The notes under the pieces: model-generated
Databases searched by the model: none
The model's input: the letters and a program-made list of their open reading frames with translations, nothing else
Told to the model about the DNA's origin: nothing
Program-made: the position numbers and the translations under genes
Origin: Flavobacterium cupreum
GTDB lineage: Bacteria > Bacteroidota > Bacteroidia > Flavobacteriales > Flavobacteriaceae
Reading direction: 5' to 3'
NCBI RefSeq assembly: GCF_003996965.1
Contig: NZ_QWDM01000005.1
Coordinates: 62,001-126,000 of the forward strand
DNA length: 64,000 nt
In this document: piece after piece, positions 8,801 to 16,265 of the stretch
Layout of the letters: each line of letters begins with the position of its first letter
How positions within the stretch are numbered: the stretch's first letter is position 1

Positions 8801-10284
8801 GCAGCAGCTTCAGCATCGGCTTTCGCTTTATCTGCAGCTAATTGTGCCGGTGTTTTTTGTGGCTCAGCCGGCGTCGCTGTTTTTGGTTTCGCTGTACCTT
8901 CTGCATCTGCTTTTGCTTTCGCAGCTGCCAGTCTTGCTTTCGCAACAGCTTCTGCATCAGCTCTCGCTTTATCGGCAGCTAATTGTGCCGCTGTTTTTTG
9001 GGTTGTAGCAGGTCTGGCTGTCGTTTTGCTTTCCGCCAATTTTGCTCTCGCTGCAGCCTGAGCATCGGCTTTTGCTTTGGCATCTGCAGCCAGTCTTATT
9101 TTTAATGCTTCAGCATCTGCTTTCGCTTTTGTATCTGCTGCTAATCTTGCTCTGGCCGCAGCTTCGGCATCTGCCTTAACTTTTTCTGCAGCTGCAAGTC
9201 TTGCCTGTTGTGCTTCTGCATCGGCTTTCGCTTTGGCATCAGCAGCAAGTTTGGCTTTTTCAGCTCCACTGACTCTTGTAACCGGAGCAGCAGCGGTCGT
9301 TTTTTTCGCTATTACCGGTTTTGCTTTCGCAGGATCCATAAGAGAACCTTCTTCGTCATCTCCGTAATAGTAATTTTTATTTTTGAATTTATAAGCAATT
9401 GCAAATTCGTGGGAACCTCCTAAATTAGAGAAATTACCCATTCCTCTTTCGTAATTGTATTCTATAGCAATACTTGGTGATATATTAACACCAAGACCAG
9501 CCGAAACTCCGTATAAGGTATTGTATCCGGCCTGTGCCCAAACTCCTTTTGGAATAGCAACCATGGCCAATCCCGAAATAACGGTTTTGTCTTGTTTGAT
9601 TTCTGTTTTAACGATTCCGGAGAATTTACTTCTGTCAAAAAAACCGTATGAATCTATGTATCCGGTGTACATAGCATGCAATTCGATCGCTCTTTCAGGA
9701 TCTTCTTTTACAACCCCTGAACCGAAATTGTAAAGGATTAAATTATTTACAGACAATCCGAAATCAAGGAAAGCGGTGCCGTAGTTAATACCAGGATTTA
9801 CTGTTAGTAAAGTACTTCCCGGATAATCGACAATTAAGCTTGTATCATCAGAGATGATTTTACCTTTATCCAGACTGCTTTTATATGCACCGACATTAAG
9901 ACCAAAAGTCAAATTACTGTCTTCCTGCAAAACGATATTATGCGCAAAGTTGGCAACTCCGCCGAAAACGGTCATTAAACCATAATTCTGCTGGAACAAA
10001 CCAAAAGCAAAAGCTTCATTCTCCCTGAAACGCCCGGAGTAGCCAAATAAATAGCTGTTCGGAGCATTTTCAAACTGAGTCCATTGTCTTTTATTGTAGA
10101 AACTGATGTAAGCATTTTGTTCGCGTACGAAACTAAATGTTGGATTGATTAGATATCTATTAAACTTTAAAGAATTTCTGATGGGTAACGAAAACGAAAC
10201 AACTCCATCCTCAGGGGCGTCCTGCGAATAGAGTACATTTGAAAAACCGTAAAATAAAGTTATGAATAGTAAAATTTTCTTCAT
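5833..10284 (-). CDS. sprD: SprD-like protein: PorP/SprF-type barrel, long Ala/Lys helix repeats, SPOR-like C-terminus
   Basis: 1,483 residues. Residues 1-20 are a signal peptide ending LYSQ. Residues about 25-310 match the PorP/SprF outer-membrane family in style (INPTFSFVREQNAYISFYNKRQW; many short beta strands; final strand ending FAIAYKF). From about residue 340 to 1195 runs a nearly perfect 17-residue repeat AKLAADAKAKADAEALQ, TolA-like and strongly helical. A charged coiled coil follows, and residues about 1400-1483 look like a SPOR domain (GYYMIVAVHSSVEKRDEF ... YYIYYDKFDGLSEAQEAL). The design suggests an outer-membrane barrel with a periplasmic helix and a peptidoglycan-binding end. 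It starts 2 bp after the sprC stop. In F. johnsoniae sprD is cotranscribed with sprB and needed for normal gliding. The name rests on gene order and partner genes, so orthology is likely but not proven. Confidence 0.78.
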   Translation of the reverse strand: MKKILLFITLFYGFSNVLYSQDAPEDGVVSFSLPIRNSLKFNRYLINPTFSFVREQNAYISFYNKRQWTQFENAPNSYLFGYSGRFRENEAFAFGLFQQNYGLMTVFGGVANFAHNIVLQEDSNLTFGLNVGAYKSSLDKGKIISDDTSLIVDYPGSTLLTVNPGINYGTAFLDFGLSVNNLILYNFGSGVVKEDPERAIELHAMYTGYIDSYGFFDRSKFSGIVKTEIKQDKTVISGLAMVAIPKGVWAQAGYNTLYGVSAGLGVNISPSIAIEYNYERGMGNFSNLGGSHEFAIAYKFKNKNYYYGDDEEGSLMDPAKAKPVIAKKTTAAAPVTRVSGAEKAKLAADAKAKADAEAQQARLAAAEKVKADAEAAARARLAADTKAKADAEALKIRLAADAKAKADAQAAARAKLAESKTTARPATTQKTAAQLAADKARADAEAVAKARLAAAKAKADAEGTAKPKTATPAEPQKTPAQLAADKAKADAEAAAKARLAADTKAKADAEALRIKLAADAKTKADAAEAKRKADAKAKAEAADLQSILAADAKAKADSDALQARIAAETKAKAAATTKTKTSIDAANKAKLAADAKAKAAEDAALKEKLAADAKIKADAEARQARLAADAKAKADAEALKIKLAADAKAKADAEALQARLAAEAKTKADAEAIQAKLAADAKAKADAEALQAKLAADAKAKADAEALQARLAAEAKTKTDAEAIQAKLAADAKAKADAEALKAKLAADAKAKADAEALQAKLAADAKAKADAEALQAKLAADAKAKADAEALQAKLAADAKAKADAEALQAKLAADAKAKADAEALQAKLAADAKAKADAEALQAKLAADAKAKADAEALQAKLAADAKAKADAEALQAKLAADAKAKADMEALQAKLLADAKVKADAEATARRQAEQEAQKLQAAEEERQAKLAADAKAKADAEALQAKLAADAKAKADAEALQAKLAADAKAKADAEALQAKLAADAKAKADAEALQAKLAADAKAKADAEALQAKLAADAKAKADAEALQAKLAADTKAKADAAALQAKLAADAKAKADAEALQAKLAADAKAKADAEAQQAKLAADTKAKADAAALQAKLAADAKAKADAEAQQAKLAADAKAKADMEAEQAKLLADARAKADAEANEKLKAEQETEQLRLAEEAREAKLLADAKAKADADALARTASLAKDDTAKAIDNLAQSLDASGKAQNDLLAQFKATVANKQKDLDDLKEENDLSDKGIYKEPKPFKSVAAENSQIEALKLQIAEANKIQKDEIAKLTNLYNERLKKVPNKNDALNKAYLEKINQLKAAQLKMEEDGAALLANLERIKAETEIEKRRRIKQAAYENDQGRYAQDIAALKRIKETTKPSSTPLTASDFDFGEDQSNMQIIKNIKNSESGYYMIVAVHSSVEKRDEFLTKAVAAGVTNINFFYNVTTSKYYIYYDKFDGLSEAQEALGAKGKKPYNGKMAIVKVEN
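6700..9270 (-). repeat. 51-bp tandem repeat array inside sprD
   Basis: About fifty copies of a 51-bp unit encode the 17-residue helix repeat of the sprD-like protein. Copies in the middle (roughly 7600-8050 and 6900-7490) are almost identical at protein level while third codon positions vary; copies near the edges are diverged. The complementary strand carries few stops because of the repeat composition, which creates long spurious antisense frames. Confidence 0.95.
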
Positions 10285-10285
10285 A

Positions 10286-11746
10286 TTATTTTATCACAGT
10301 TATTGATCCTTTTTTTTCACCAGTGTCGGATTGAATGACATAGTAATATACCGGATTAACATTTTTAAAATCTTTTATAAAAGTATTAAGTTCAGGATCG
10401 TAGTTACTTCCAACATCGTCAAACATCACTTCTCCGTTTGAACTTAATATGATCACTTTTGTGCTTGCCGTTTTGTAAATATCAGGGATGTTCCAATAAG
10501 GATTTCTAAGACTTACTATATTTGGAATTACCGTGGTCACAGCATCCAGTGCCGAAGTAATTCTAAAGGAAAACTCCTTGCTAGAGGTACAATCCGAAGT
10601 CACAGAAACTTTTGCTCTGTAGCTTCCTCTTACTGCTACCAGGTACGTTGCTGAAGTTGCCCCCTGAATAATATTATTATTTAAATACCATTCGTAAGTC
10701 GGGTTAGCAGCATCTGTTATAATGGAAACGCTTAACGTTTCCCCTTCTTTAAGTTCATATTGATCTGCAACGTCAATACTTGCCGTAAAACTCGTGCTTT
10801 TCAAATCTATACTTCCTGTAGCTATACAGCCGCCAAAATCTACAGCAACACTGTAAACTCCGGATTCGTTTGCATTGATACTGCGGGTGGTTGCACCGGG
10901 AATAAGAACATTATCTTTTTTCCAAACATAACTGTTTCCGGCAGTGGCGGTCAATACCGTACCAGCTTCGTCTGCACAAAAAGGATTTCCTAAACTTGAA
11001 GTTATCGTTACAGAAGAACCCGCACCGGAAGACGTTAATACAACCCGGTTTGAATAGGAAAGAGAAGTACAGCTGCCATAATTCGTTTCTACGTAATAAG
11101 TACCTGCTGCAGTAGCCGTATAGTTTGGACCCGAATTACCAGCCATAAGGGTTGGTGGTACTGTAGCACCATTATCCTTATACCAGTTATAAGATAAGGA
11201 AGGATATTTTAAAGGCGAATCATTTTCCGGATTCGTAGAATCAGGATCTATAGACAATACATAACTACCTCCTGCGCAAAAGGTAGCAGAACCATTAAAA
11301 TTATTAATGGTGTATTGCTTATCGTGTATTTTGTAATAAATAGGAAATAACTTTTTTGCCGTTGAAGAGAAAAATGTAGGGCTTACATATCCTCCTGAAC
11401 TTTTAATTCTTAGGGCATAAGTATCCGATCCCACAATGTTTGGCGGAATCGAAAAGGTTATAGTCTGCCTGTCTGCTGCGTCATCTACTGGTACTCCTGT
11501 CACAGGTGTAGGTGTAGTAAAACTTCCTGTTTTATCTGAAAGCTCAACCGCAAATGTAGTACCGGCCGGGAAGCCGCTATAGGTAAATGAAGCTTTGTAT
11601 GTCTGACTGGTAATACCTGCACAAACCCTGTCGAAAGCAAGAATTTCAGGTGTTACTTTTTGGGCATACAAACTAGATCCGACAAGTAAAAAAATGCCAA
11701 ATAAAAGAAAGAATTTGGTAAAAGTTAAAGTAGTTTTTTGAATCAT
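10286..11746 (-). CDS. sprC: SprC-like exported protein with Ig-like repeats and type B-like sorting end
   Basis: 486 residues. A signal peptide ends SSLYAQ near residue 29. The body has several Ig/PKD-like segments, each with a Cys-Ala-Gly or Cys-x-Asp start and YNWYK, YVWKK or YEWYL strands, as in surface proteins of Flavobacteria. The last 80 residues (PNIVSLRNPYWNIPDIYKT, then KVIILSSNGEVMF and YYYVIQ...KKGSITVIK) resemble the gliding-associated type B T9SS C-terminal domain. The start codon overlaps the stop of the upstream 137-aa gene (ATGA), and sprD follows after 2 bp, so translation is probably coupled. In F. johnsoniae sprC lies directly before sprD and sprB and is required for efficient spreading; its biochemical role is not settled. 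The symbol is inferred from gene order. Confidence 0.68.
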   Translation of the reverse strand: MIQKTTLTFTKFFLLFGIFLLVGSSLYAQKVTPEILAFDRVCAGITSQTYKASFTYSGFPAGTTFAVELSDKTGSFTTPTPVTGVPVDDAADRQTITFSIPPNIVGSDTYALRIKSSGGYVSPTFFSSTAKKLFPIYYKIHDKQYTINNFNGSATFCAGGSYVLSIDPDSTNPENDSPLKYPSLSYNWYKDNGATVPPTLMAGNSGPNYTATAAGTYYVETNYGSCTSLSYSNRVVLTSSGAGSSVTITSSLGNPFCADEAGTVLTATAGNSYVWKKDNVLIPGATTRSINANESGVYSVAVDFGGCIATGSIDLKSTSFTASIDVADQYELKEGETLSVSIITDAANPTYEWYLNNNIIQGATSATYLVAVRGSYRAKVSVTSDCTSSKEFSFRITSALDAVTTVIPNIVSLRNPYWNIPDIYKTASTKVIILSSNGEVMFDDVGSNYDPELNTFIKDFKNVNPVYYYVIQSDTGEKKGSITVIK

Positions 11747-12156
11747 ATAGTACGTTTTCGGGCTAAGTCTATATTTTCAAAAAACAAAATATCAATAAAT
11801 GTTTCTGAAAAATCATATTTATAGTTCTCAATAATGTCTTTTGCAAGCACTGAATAAGAAGCTGTAACGGCTGATTCTTCGCATTTAGAAGTCGTCTGAC
11901 AAGTCACATCAGTTGCCATAGCAAGGCTATCCTTGGGGATGGATAGCCCTTCTATAAACTGATTAGAATTATCTAATTTGCTGATACGGTCATCAGCTAT
12001 ATCATTCTTTTGGTTAAGGGTACAAGAAGTCACTTTACAAGGTGCTGTAACAGAAAAAACAGGCTTTTCTATTGTACTTTGTGCATATAGACTTAATGTT
12101 ACCGGCGAAACCAAAAATATTATACAAGTGAAATATTTTTCTATCGTTGGGGCCAT
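11743..12156 (-). CDS. Small exported protein of the spr operon, function unknown
   Basis: 137 residues. The N-terminus is hydrophobic (TCIIFLVSPVTLSLYAQ), consistent with a Sec signal peptide, so the mature part is about 110 residues. It holds four cysteines in two pairs (APCKVTSC, VTCQTTSKC) that could form disulfides in the periplasm. The C-terminal part (YKYDFSETFIDILFFENIDLARKR) is amphipathic. I do not recognise a family. The stop overlaps the sprC start by 4 bp, and the gene sits where F. johnsoniae also has a small uncharacterised gene before sprC. This suggests that it belongs to the same surface apparatus. The sequence FIDIF/FIDIL also occurs near the end of the upstream 430-aa protein (ETFIDIFNPKKP), a possible shared short tail. 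Confidence 0.65.
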   Translation of the reverse strand: MAPTIEKYFTCIIFLVSPVTLSLYAQSTIEKPVFSVTAPCKVTSCTLNQKNDIADDRISKLDNSNQFIEGLSIPKDSLAMATDVTCQTTSKCEESAVTASYSVLAKDIIENYKYDFSETFIDILFFENIDLARKRTI

Positions 12157-12258
12157 TCTGTTTTGATCTTTATTTGTCCGGTTTAAGACGAATACATAAA
12201 TTGTGTCTGGGGACTTTATTAATAAAATTTACGCTCTGAAATAAAAATCTAAATCTAT

Positions 12259-13551
12259 CTATCTGTTTCCGCTAGATGCTGTAATTTTTCCTAATTGTAA
12301 TCTGAAGTCAGGTTTCTTAGGATTGAAAATATCAATGAATGTTTCTTTGTTATCACTTTGAGAATAAACGTTAAAGAACACGCTATTTCCATACCAGCTC
12401 TCTAAATCTTCATTGTTAGAATTGTATTCTGTAAAGATATTTCCGTTACATAGGTTGAAATACATTTCCTCAAATTTGATTTTTTTAAGGCTCGCATCGT
12501 TGATTTCTGTTTTACTGTCTAATAATACAGCTGGGTTGAAACCAGAGATAACGCTTCTTTTCATTTCAAGTGAAGCAGTTTCTGCAATGTAGATAGCTTC
12601 TTTTACTAAACCTGCCTGAATATCAGCTTTAATGTTTTCGCTATCGTTAAGCATTGTAATATTTGAAGCAACTACTAAAGTTGTTTTTTTAGTAAAGTCT
12701 GTTTCGTTTTTCTTTTCGTATGTTTTTACTTCAAGACAACGAGATCCGTCTTTGTTACTTGACAGGTAAGAAGATCTTACAGCCAATGAATTGTACAAAC
12801 GACACTGAACTCCCTGAGTAAATTTGAAATCATCATTGATAGATTTATAAGATACTAATTTTGTAGCATTTAAATCTCCGCCAAAGAAAGCAAATGAGTC
12901 ACCTCCGGAATAGCTAACCATCACGTTTTCAAATATTGTTTTGTTTCCAACACCTGCAACAGTTAATCCGTTGAATGAATCCATTCCTTTAACTTTTTTA
13001 CCTGCAAATTCGATTCTTACGAATCTTAGTATTCCTGAATTACCTGCAACATTATCACCACCATAAGTAGTTAATGTAGGATCAAGATCAAGGTTATAAG
13101 AACCAACATTTCCAAATTTATTGATAGGGGCATCACCAAGAATTACTAATCCTCCCCAGTCTCCAGCTTTTTTCTGGCTGCGGTTTGAAGTGAATACAAT
13201 TGGGTCAGTCTCTAAACCGTCTGCAACAATTTGCGCACCTTTTGTAACTACCAATGTTCCTTTAGTTTCGAAATCACCAATGATTAGTGTTCCAGGCTCA
13301 ATTGTTAAAACAGCATTGTTTGTAACATAAACGTTTCCTTGCAAAACATAGATATTCCTTTTCATCAATTTAGTATTAACAGAAATATTCCCTGCTAATA
13401 TTTGATTGGCTTCTCCATAGTCTACTTTATTAGGCTTAAATTCGGTCCAGTTATTTAACCAATTGTTGTAGCCCATAATTCCTTTCTCTTGTTGAGCACT
13501 CATACTGGTTACTGTCAAAAGGATGCAGATAATTTGAGTAATTTTTTTCAT
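12259..13551 (-). CDS. Exported right-handed beta-helix-type protein of the spr operon
   Basis: 430 residues with a signal peptide ending TSMSAQ (about residue 19). The sequence is typical of a Bacteroidota exported family with parallel beta-helix character: TIEPGTLIIGDFETKGTLVV, then DPIVFTSNRSQKKAGDWGGLVILGDAPIN, GILRFVRIEFAG and FENVMVSYSGGDSFAFFGG. Such proteins are normally lipoproteins or T9SS cargo on the outer face. No lipobox is visible here and the C-terminus (FRLQLGKITASSGNR) is not a clear type A or B sorting domain. It is 103 bp upstream of the 137-aa gene and 187 bp downstream of the 150-aa gene, all on one strand, as in the multi-gene sprB operon of F. johnsoniae. Function is unknown; a surface or adhesion role is inferred from context. 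Confidence 0.75.
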   Translation of the reverse strand: MKKITQIICILLTVTSMSAQQEKGIMGYNNWLNNWTEFKPNKVDYGEANQILAGNISVNTKLMKRNIYVLQGNVYVTNNAVLTIEPGTLIIGDFETKGTLVVTKGAQIVADGLETDPIVFTSNRSQKKAGDWGGLVILGDAPINKFGNVGSYNLDLDPTLTTYGGDNVAGNSGILRFVRIEFAGKKVKGMDSFNGLTVAGVGNKTIFENVMVSYSGGDSFAFFGGDLNATKLVSYKSINDDFKFTQGVQCRLYNSLAVRSSYLSSNKDGSRCLEVKTYEKKNETDFTKKTTLVVASNITMLNDSENIKADIQAGLVKEAIYIAETASLEMKRSVISGFNPAVLLDSKTEINDASLKKIKFEEMYFNLCNGNIFTEYNSNNEDLESWYGNSVFFNVYSQSDNKETFIDIFNPKKPDFRLQLGKITASSGNR

Positions 13552-13738
13552 GATAAGGTGTTATTAGGTTAATAATAAATTTGGGATGCGTATGCGTAAT
13601 ATGATAAAAACTCATCCCGAATTTTCTGATAGTATTTCAGAACCTTCGAGAACGAGTTGTTATTTTTTAATCTTTTCTAAAATCAGATACACTTACGTAA
13701 AGATTCCGGAAAAGGTTTTAAAATATTTTTTTTTAAAA

Positions 13739-14191
13739 TTACATTTCGTTCAATTCGTTGAACTCGTGTAATGATTTCAATGTGCTTTCGTAGAATAAAA
13801 TAGCTGCGATCAAGTTTCCTTTATCAGAATATGGCATCATTTTTCTTTGGAATTCTACTGTAGTATCCAAAAATGTAGAGGTTCCAACTGCCTGAGCATC
13901 TAAAACTTTTTTGTGCTCACTGTCGTCCGGAATACCTAAGTCTGCCATAGTAACGCCTGGTTTAGTCACCAAAGCGATGTAAGGGAGAGTTTTAACTAAT
14001 ACTTTAATACGCTCAATGTACAATTCCAAAAGTTCACCTTTCTGCATACCGCTCAATTCTTTTTGATCGTGGTATTTACGAATAAGTGCTGTTGTACTAA
14101 TAATACTTCTTGGAGCGTTTTTAGCCTGTGCAGAAGCTGCTGCAGTTGTCAAGATAAAAAATAAACTAAAAAAAATAATTTTCCCTTTCAT
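13739..14191 (-). CDS. Small exported helical protein, first gene of the spr operon
   Basis: 150 residues. A clear signal peptide (KIIFFSLFFILTTAAASAQ) is followed by a mostly helical mature domain of about 128 residues with conserved-looking segments STTALIRKYHDQKELSGM, LELYIERIKVLVKTLPYIAL and MMPYSDKGNLIAAILFYESTLKSL. I do not recognise the family. It is the first gene after a well-formed promoter (14225-14254) and precedes the beta-helix protein, sprC, sprD and sprB on the same strand, so it is probably the head of the operon. Periplasmic location is inferred from the signal peptide. Confidence 0.72.
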   Translation of the reverse strand: MKGKIIFFSLFFILTTAAASAQAKNAPRSIISTTALIRKYHDQKELSGMQKGELLELYIERIKVLVKTLPYIALVTKPGVTMADLGIPDDSEHKKVLDAQAVGTSTFLDTTVEFQRKMMPYSDKGNLIAAILFYESTLKSLHEFNELNEM

Positions 14192-14224
14192 AAATTCTAT
14201 TTAATAATTGGTTGTTGATGAAAA

Positions 14225-14254
14225 CAAAAATATATAAATTATGTTAAATCGCAA
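14225..14254 (-). promoter_or_regulatory. Predicted promoter of the spr operon
   Basis: On the minus strand, TTG (14254-14252) is followed after 19 nt by TATTTTTG (14232-14225), matching the Flavobacterium consensus TTG-N17-23-TAnnTTTG. Transcription would start near 14221, leaving a leader of about 30 nt before the ATG at 14191. Confidence 0.6.
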
Positions 14255-14595
14255 CTTTAATGTTTTTTTTTTTGAAAAATTGAGTTTCATATCGCCGTAA
14301 AAAAACGTCGTAGATCGAGAAAATATGCCTTTTGCCGAGTTTTTTGTTAATTTTGTTAAAATTTTTTCTTGTAAGAAACGGACTAATTTACCAACGCCTT
14401 TACGCATTATTGTAGACAAAAAAAAGACATGTTTTCAGTAATTTCGTAAAAACTATTAACAAAAAAGTCTTAATATCTCATCAAAGGGGACTCAGTATTA
14501 ACGAAACATGACAGAAAAAAAATAAACATTTTACCCAAAAATTCCTTTTTTTGAAATAAAAATAAGCTCGTAATTAATCTTTATTCCGAAAATTT

Positions 14596-14623
14596 TTGAC
14601 TACATCATTTTCTGCTATCTTTG
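14596..14623 (+). promoter_or_regulatory. Predicted promoter of holB (leaderless)
   Basis: TTG at 14596-14598, a 17-nt spacer and TATCTTTG at 14616-14623 match the Flavobacterium consensus exactly. The holB ATG begins only 5 bp after the -7 element, so the mRNA should have no or almost no leader. Confidence 0.7.
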
Positions 14624-14627
14624 CTTC

Positions 14628-15776
14628 ATGCAATTTTCTCAAATTTTAGGTCAGGATTACATCAAAAGTCACTTGATAAAAAGTGCGTCTTCCGGAAGGA
14701 TTCCGCACGCACAATTATTTGTCGGGCCCGAAGGAAGCGGTACATTATCAACCGCTATTGCATACGCGCAATATATTTTGTGTAACAATACTGGCGATGA
14801 AAACTCAAACGGAAATGATTCCTGTAATCTCAAATTCCAAAACATTTCACATCCCGATCTTCACTTTATCTATCCGACGGTAACCACCGAAGATGTAAAA
14901 ACAAAACCCAAAAGTTTAGATTTCATTCAGGACTGGAGAAAATTTATTCAGGAAATGCCTTACGGAGGTTTATTTGACTGGTATAAAGTGCTCGGCGTTC
15001 AAAATAAACAAGGAGAAATCAGGGTCGAAGATGCGCAGGAAGTTTTAAAGTCACTTTCGCTAAAATCATACGAAGGCGGTTATAAAATTATGATTATCTG
15101 GATGGCCGATAAAATGAACATCGCCGCATCCAACAAATTATTAAAACTTTTAGAAGAACCGTCAGACAAAACCATTTTTTTACTGATTTCTGAAAATGAA
15201 GAAGATATCATTCAAACCATACGATCACGCTGCCAGGTAATTCATTTTAATGGCCTGCCGGAAAAAGTAATTGCCGGAGCTTTGGTCGCTCAGGAGAATA
15301 TCGATCAGAATGTCGCTTTAAAAATTGCACATCAGGCACAGGGAAATTTCAATAAAGCACTTTCATTAGTACATGAAGACGATTCCGAATATCCTTTTGA
15401 ACAATGGTTTGTCAATTGGGTCCGTGCCGCATTTCGCGCAAAAGGTAATGCCGCTGCCATTCAGGATTTAATTTCCTGGAGTGAAGAAATTGCCTCACTG
15501 GGCCGCGAAAGCCAGAAAAAATTTATTCAGTTTTGTATCGAAATGTTCCGACAGGCGCTTTTGCTAAATTATCAGGCACCCGCTCTCGTTTACATTGAGC
15601 CGAAAGTAGATAAATTCAAACTCGAAAATTTTGCGCCTTTCGTAAACGGAAATAACATACACGATATTTTTAAGGAACTTTCAGATGCGATGTATCATAT
15701 TGAAAGAAACGGAAATGCAAAAATAATTCTGACAGATTTATCCATAAAACTCACACGTTTAATTCATAAAAAATAA
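14628..15776 (+). CDS. holB: DNA polymerase III delta' subunit
   Basis: 382 residues. This is a clamp-loader subunit that helps load the sliding clamp at replication forks. Residues 1-200 form the AAA+ fold: FSQILGQDYIKSHLIKSASSGRIPHAQLF at the N-terminus, a degenerate P-loop GPEGSGTLS (Lys replaced by Thr, as expected for delta', which does not hydrolyse ATP), MIIWMADKMNIAASNKLLKLLEEP as the Walker B/box region, and RSRCQVIHF as the SRC motif. The zinc-binding cysteines of the family are only partly visible (ILCNN...DSCNL). A collar domain would occupy the C-terminal third. The start is fixed by the promoter 5 bp upstream. The DoxX-like gene follows after 6 bp and may be cotranscribed. Confidence 0.9.
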   Translation: MQFSQILGQDYIKSHLIKSASSGRIPHAQLFVGPEGSGTLSTAIAYAQYILCNNTGDENSNGNDSCNLKFQNISHPDLHFIYPTVTTEDVKTKPKSLDFIQDWRKFIQEMPYGGLFDWYKVLGVQNKQGEIRVEDAQEVLKSLSLKSYEGGYKIMIIWMADKMNIAASNKLLKLLEEPSDKTIFLLISENEEDIIQTIRSRCQVIHFNGLPEKVIAGALVAQENIDQNVALKIAHQAQGNFNKALSLVHEDDSEYPFEQWFVNWVRAAFRAKGNAAAIQDLISWSEEIASLGRESQKKFIQFCIEMFRQALLLNYQAPALVYIEPKVDKFKLENFAPFVNGNNIHDIFKELSDAMYHIERNGNAKIILTDLSIKLTRLIHKK

Positions 15777-15782
15777 TTAGTA

Positions 15783-16166
15783 ATGAATAATGTTGCTTCA
15801 ATTTTACTGTTGCTTTTTCTGGCCCTGACGTTTTTGCAGTCAGGCTATGAGAAAATATTTTACTGGAAAGACAATGTTTCCTGGCTCAAAGAACATTTTG
15901 CCAAAACAGCTTTAAAAAATCAGGTTCCGCTTGCGCTTCTCCACCTTTTAATTTTAGAATTAATTTCCGGGATTTTATGTGTGGTAGGTGCTATACAACT
16001 GCTTACTGACAGCGGTCGCGAATTTGGTTTTTACGGTGCCATCTTTTCCTGTATTTGTTTGTTAATGATGCTTTTCGGTCAGCGACTGGCCAAAGATTAT
16101 GACGGAGCAAGAACCATCGTGATCTATTTTATCCCGGCCGTAATGGCAGTTTACTGGTTGAATTAA
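15783..16166 (+). CDS. DoxX-like membrane protein
   Basis: 127 residues with four predicted membrane segments: residues 4-22 (VASILLLLFLALTFLQSG), about 50-72 (LALLHLLILELISGILCVV), about 84-102 (FYGAIFSCICLLMMLFGQ) and about 110-126 (IVIYFIPAVMAVYWL). The pattern FLQSGYEKI in helix 1 and the compact four-helix layout fit the DoxX/DoxD superfamily of small inner-membrane proteins. The substrate is not known. It follows holB by 6 bp, a spacing that suggests one transcript although no functional link is evident. Confidence 0.7.
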   Translation: MNNVASILLLLFLALTFLQSGYEKIFYWKDNVSWLKEHFAKTALKNQVPLALLHLLILELISGILCVVGAIQLLTDSGREFGFYGAIFSCICLLMMLFGQRLAKDYDGARTIVIYFIPAVMAVYWLN

Positions 16167-16174
16167 AATAATAG

Positions 16175-16214
16175 GCCACAGATTTCACAGATTAAAATGA
16201 TTAAAATCTGTGGC
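16175..16214. repeat. REP-like palindrome, CCACAGATTT type
   Basis: Perfect 11-bp arms GCCACAGATTT and AAATCTGTGGC flank an inner copy of CACAGATTA. It lies between the DoxX-like and thioesterase genes. It resembles short palindromes that are dispersed in intergenic DNA of Flavobacterium genomes (from memory of the genus, not searched). Confidence 0.7.
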
Positions 16215-16265
16215 AAGAAAAAATGTTCGCTTAGCGAATAGCAAAAAATAAATTTTATATTAAGA

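Larger units (their letters stand above)
14192..14627. other. Divergent intergenic region between the spr operon and holB
   Basis: 436 bp without a credible gene. It holds the minus-strand spr promoter (14225-14254) and the plus-strand holB promoter (14596-14623). A 72-codon minus-strand frame at 14201-14419 has no signal of coding and overlaps the promoter, so I did not accept it. Confidence 0.7.

Noticed and set aside
6700..9270. CRISPR-like array
   Set aside because: The repeats are contiguous, in frame and coding; there are no unique spacers between fixed repeats.
13586..13771. 61-codon plus-strand frame between two spr operon genes
   Set aside because: Lies in an AT-rich gap and overlaps the 3' end of the 150-aa gene; no coding signs.
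14201..14419. 72-codon minus-strand frame upstream of the spr operon
   Set aside because: Overlaps the predicted promoter, has no recognisable features, and consists of AT-rich intergenic DNA.
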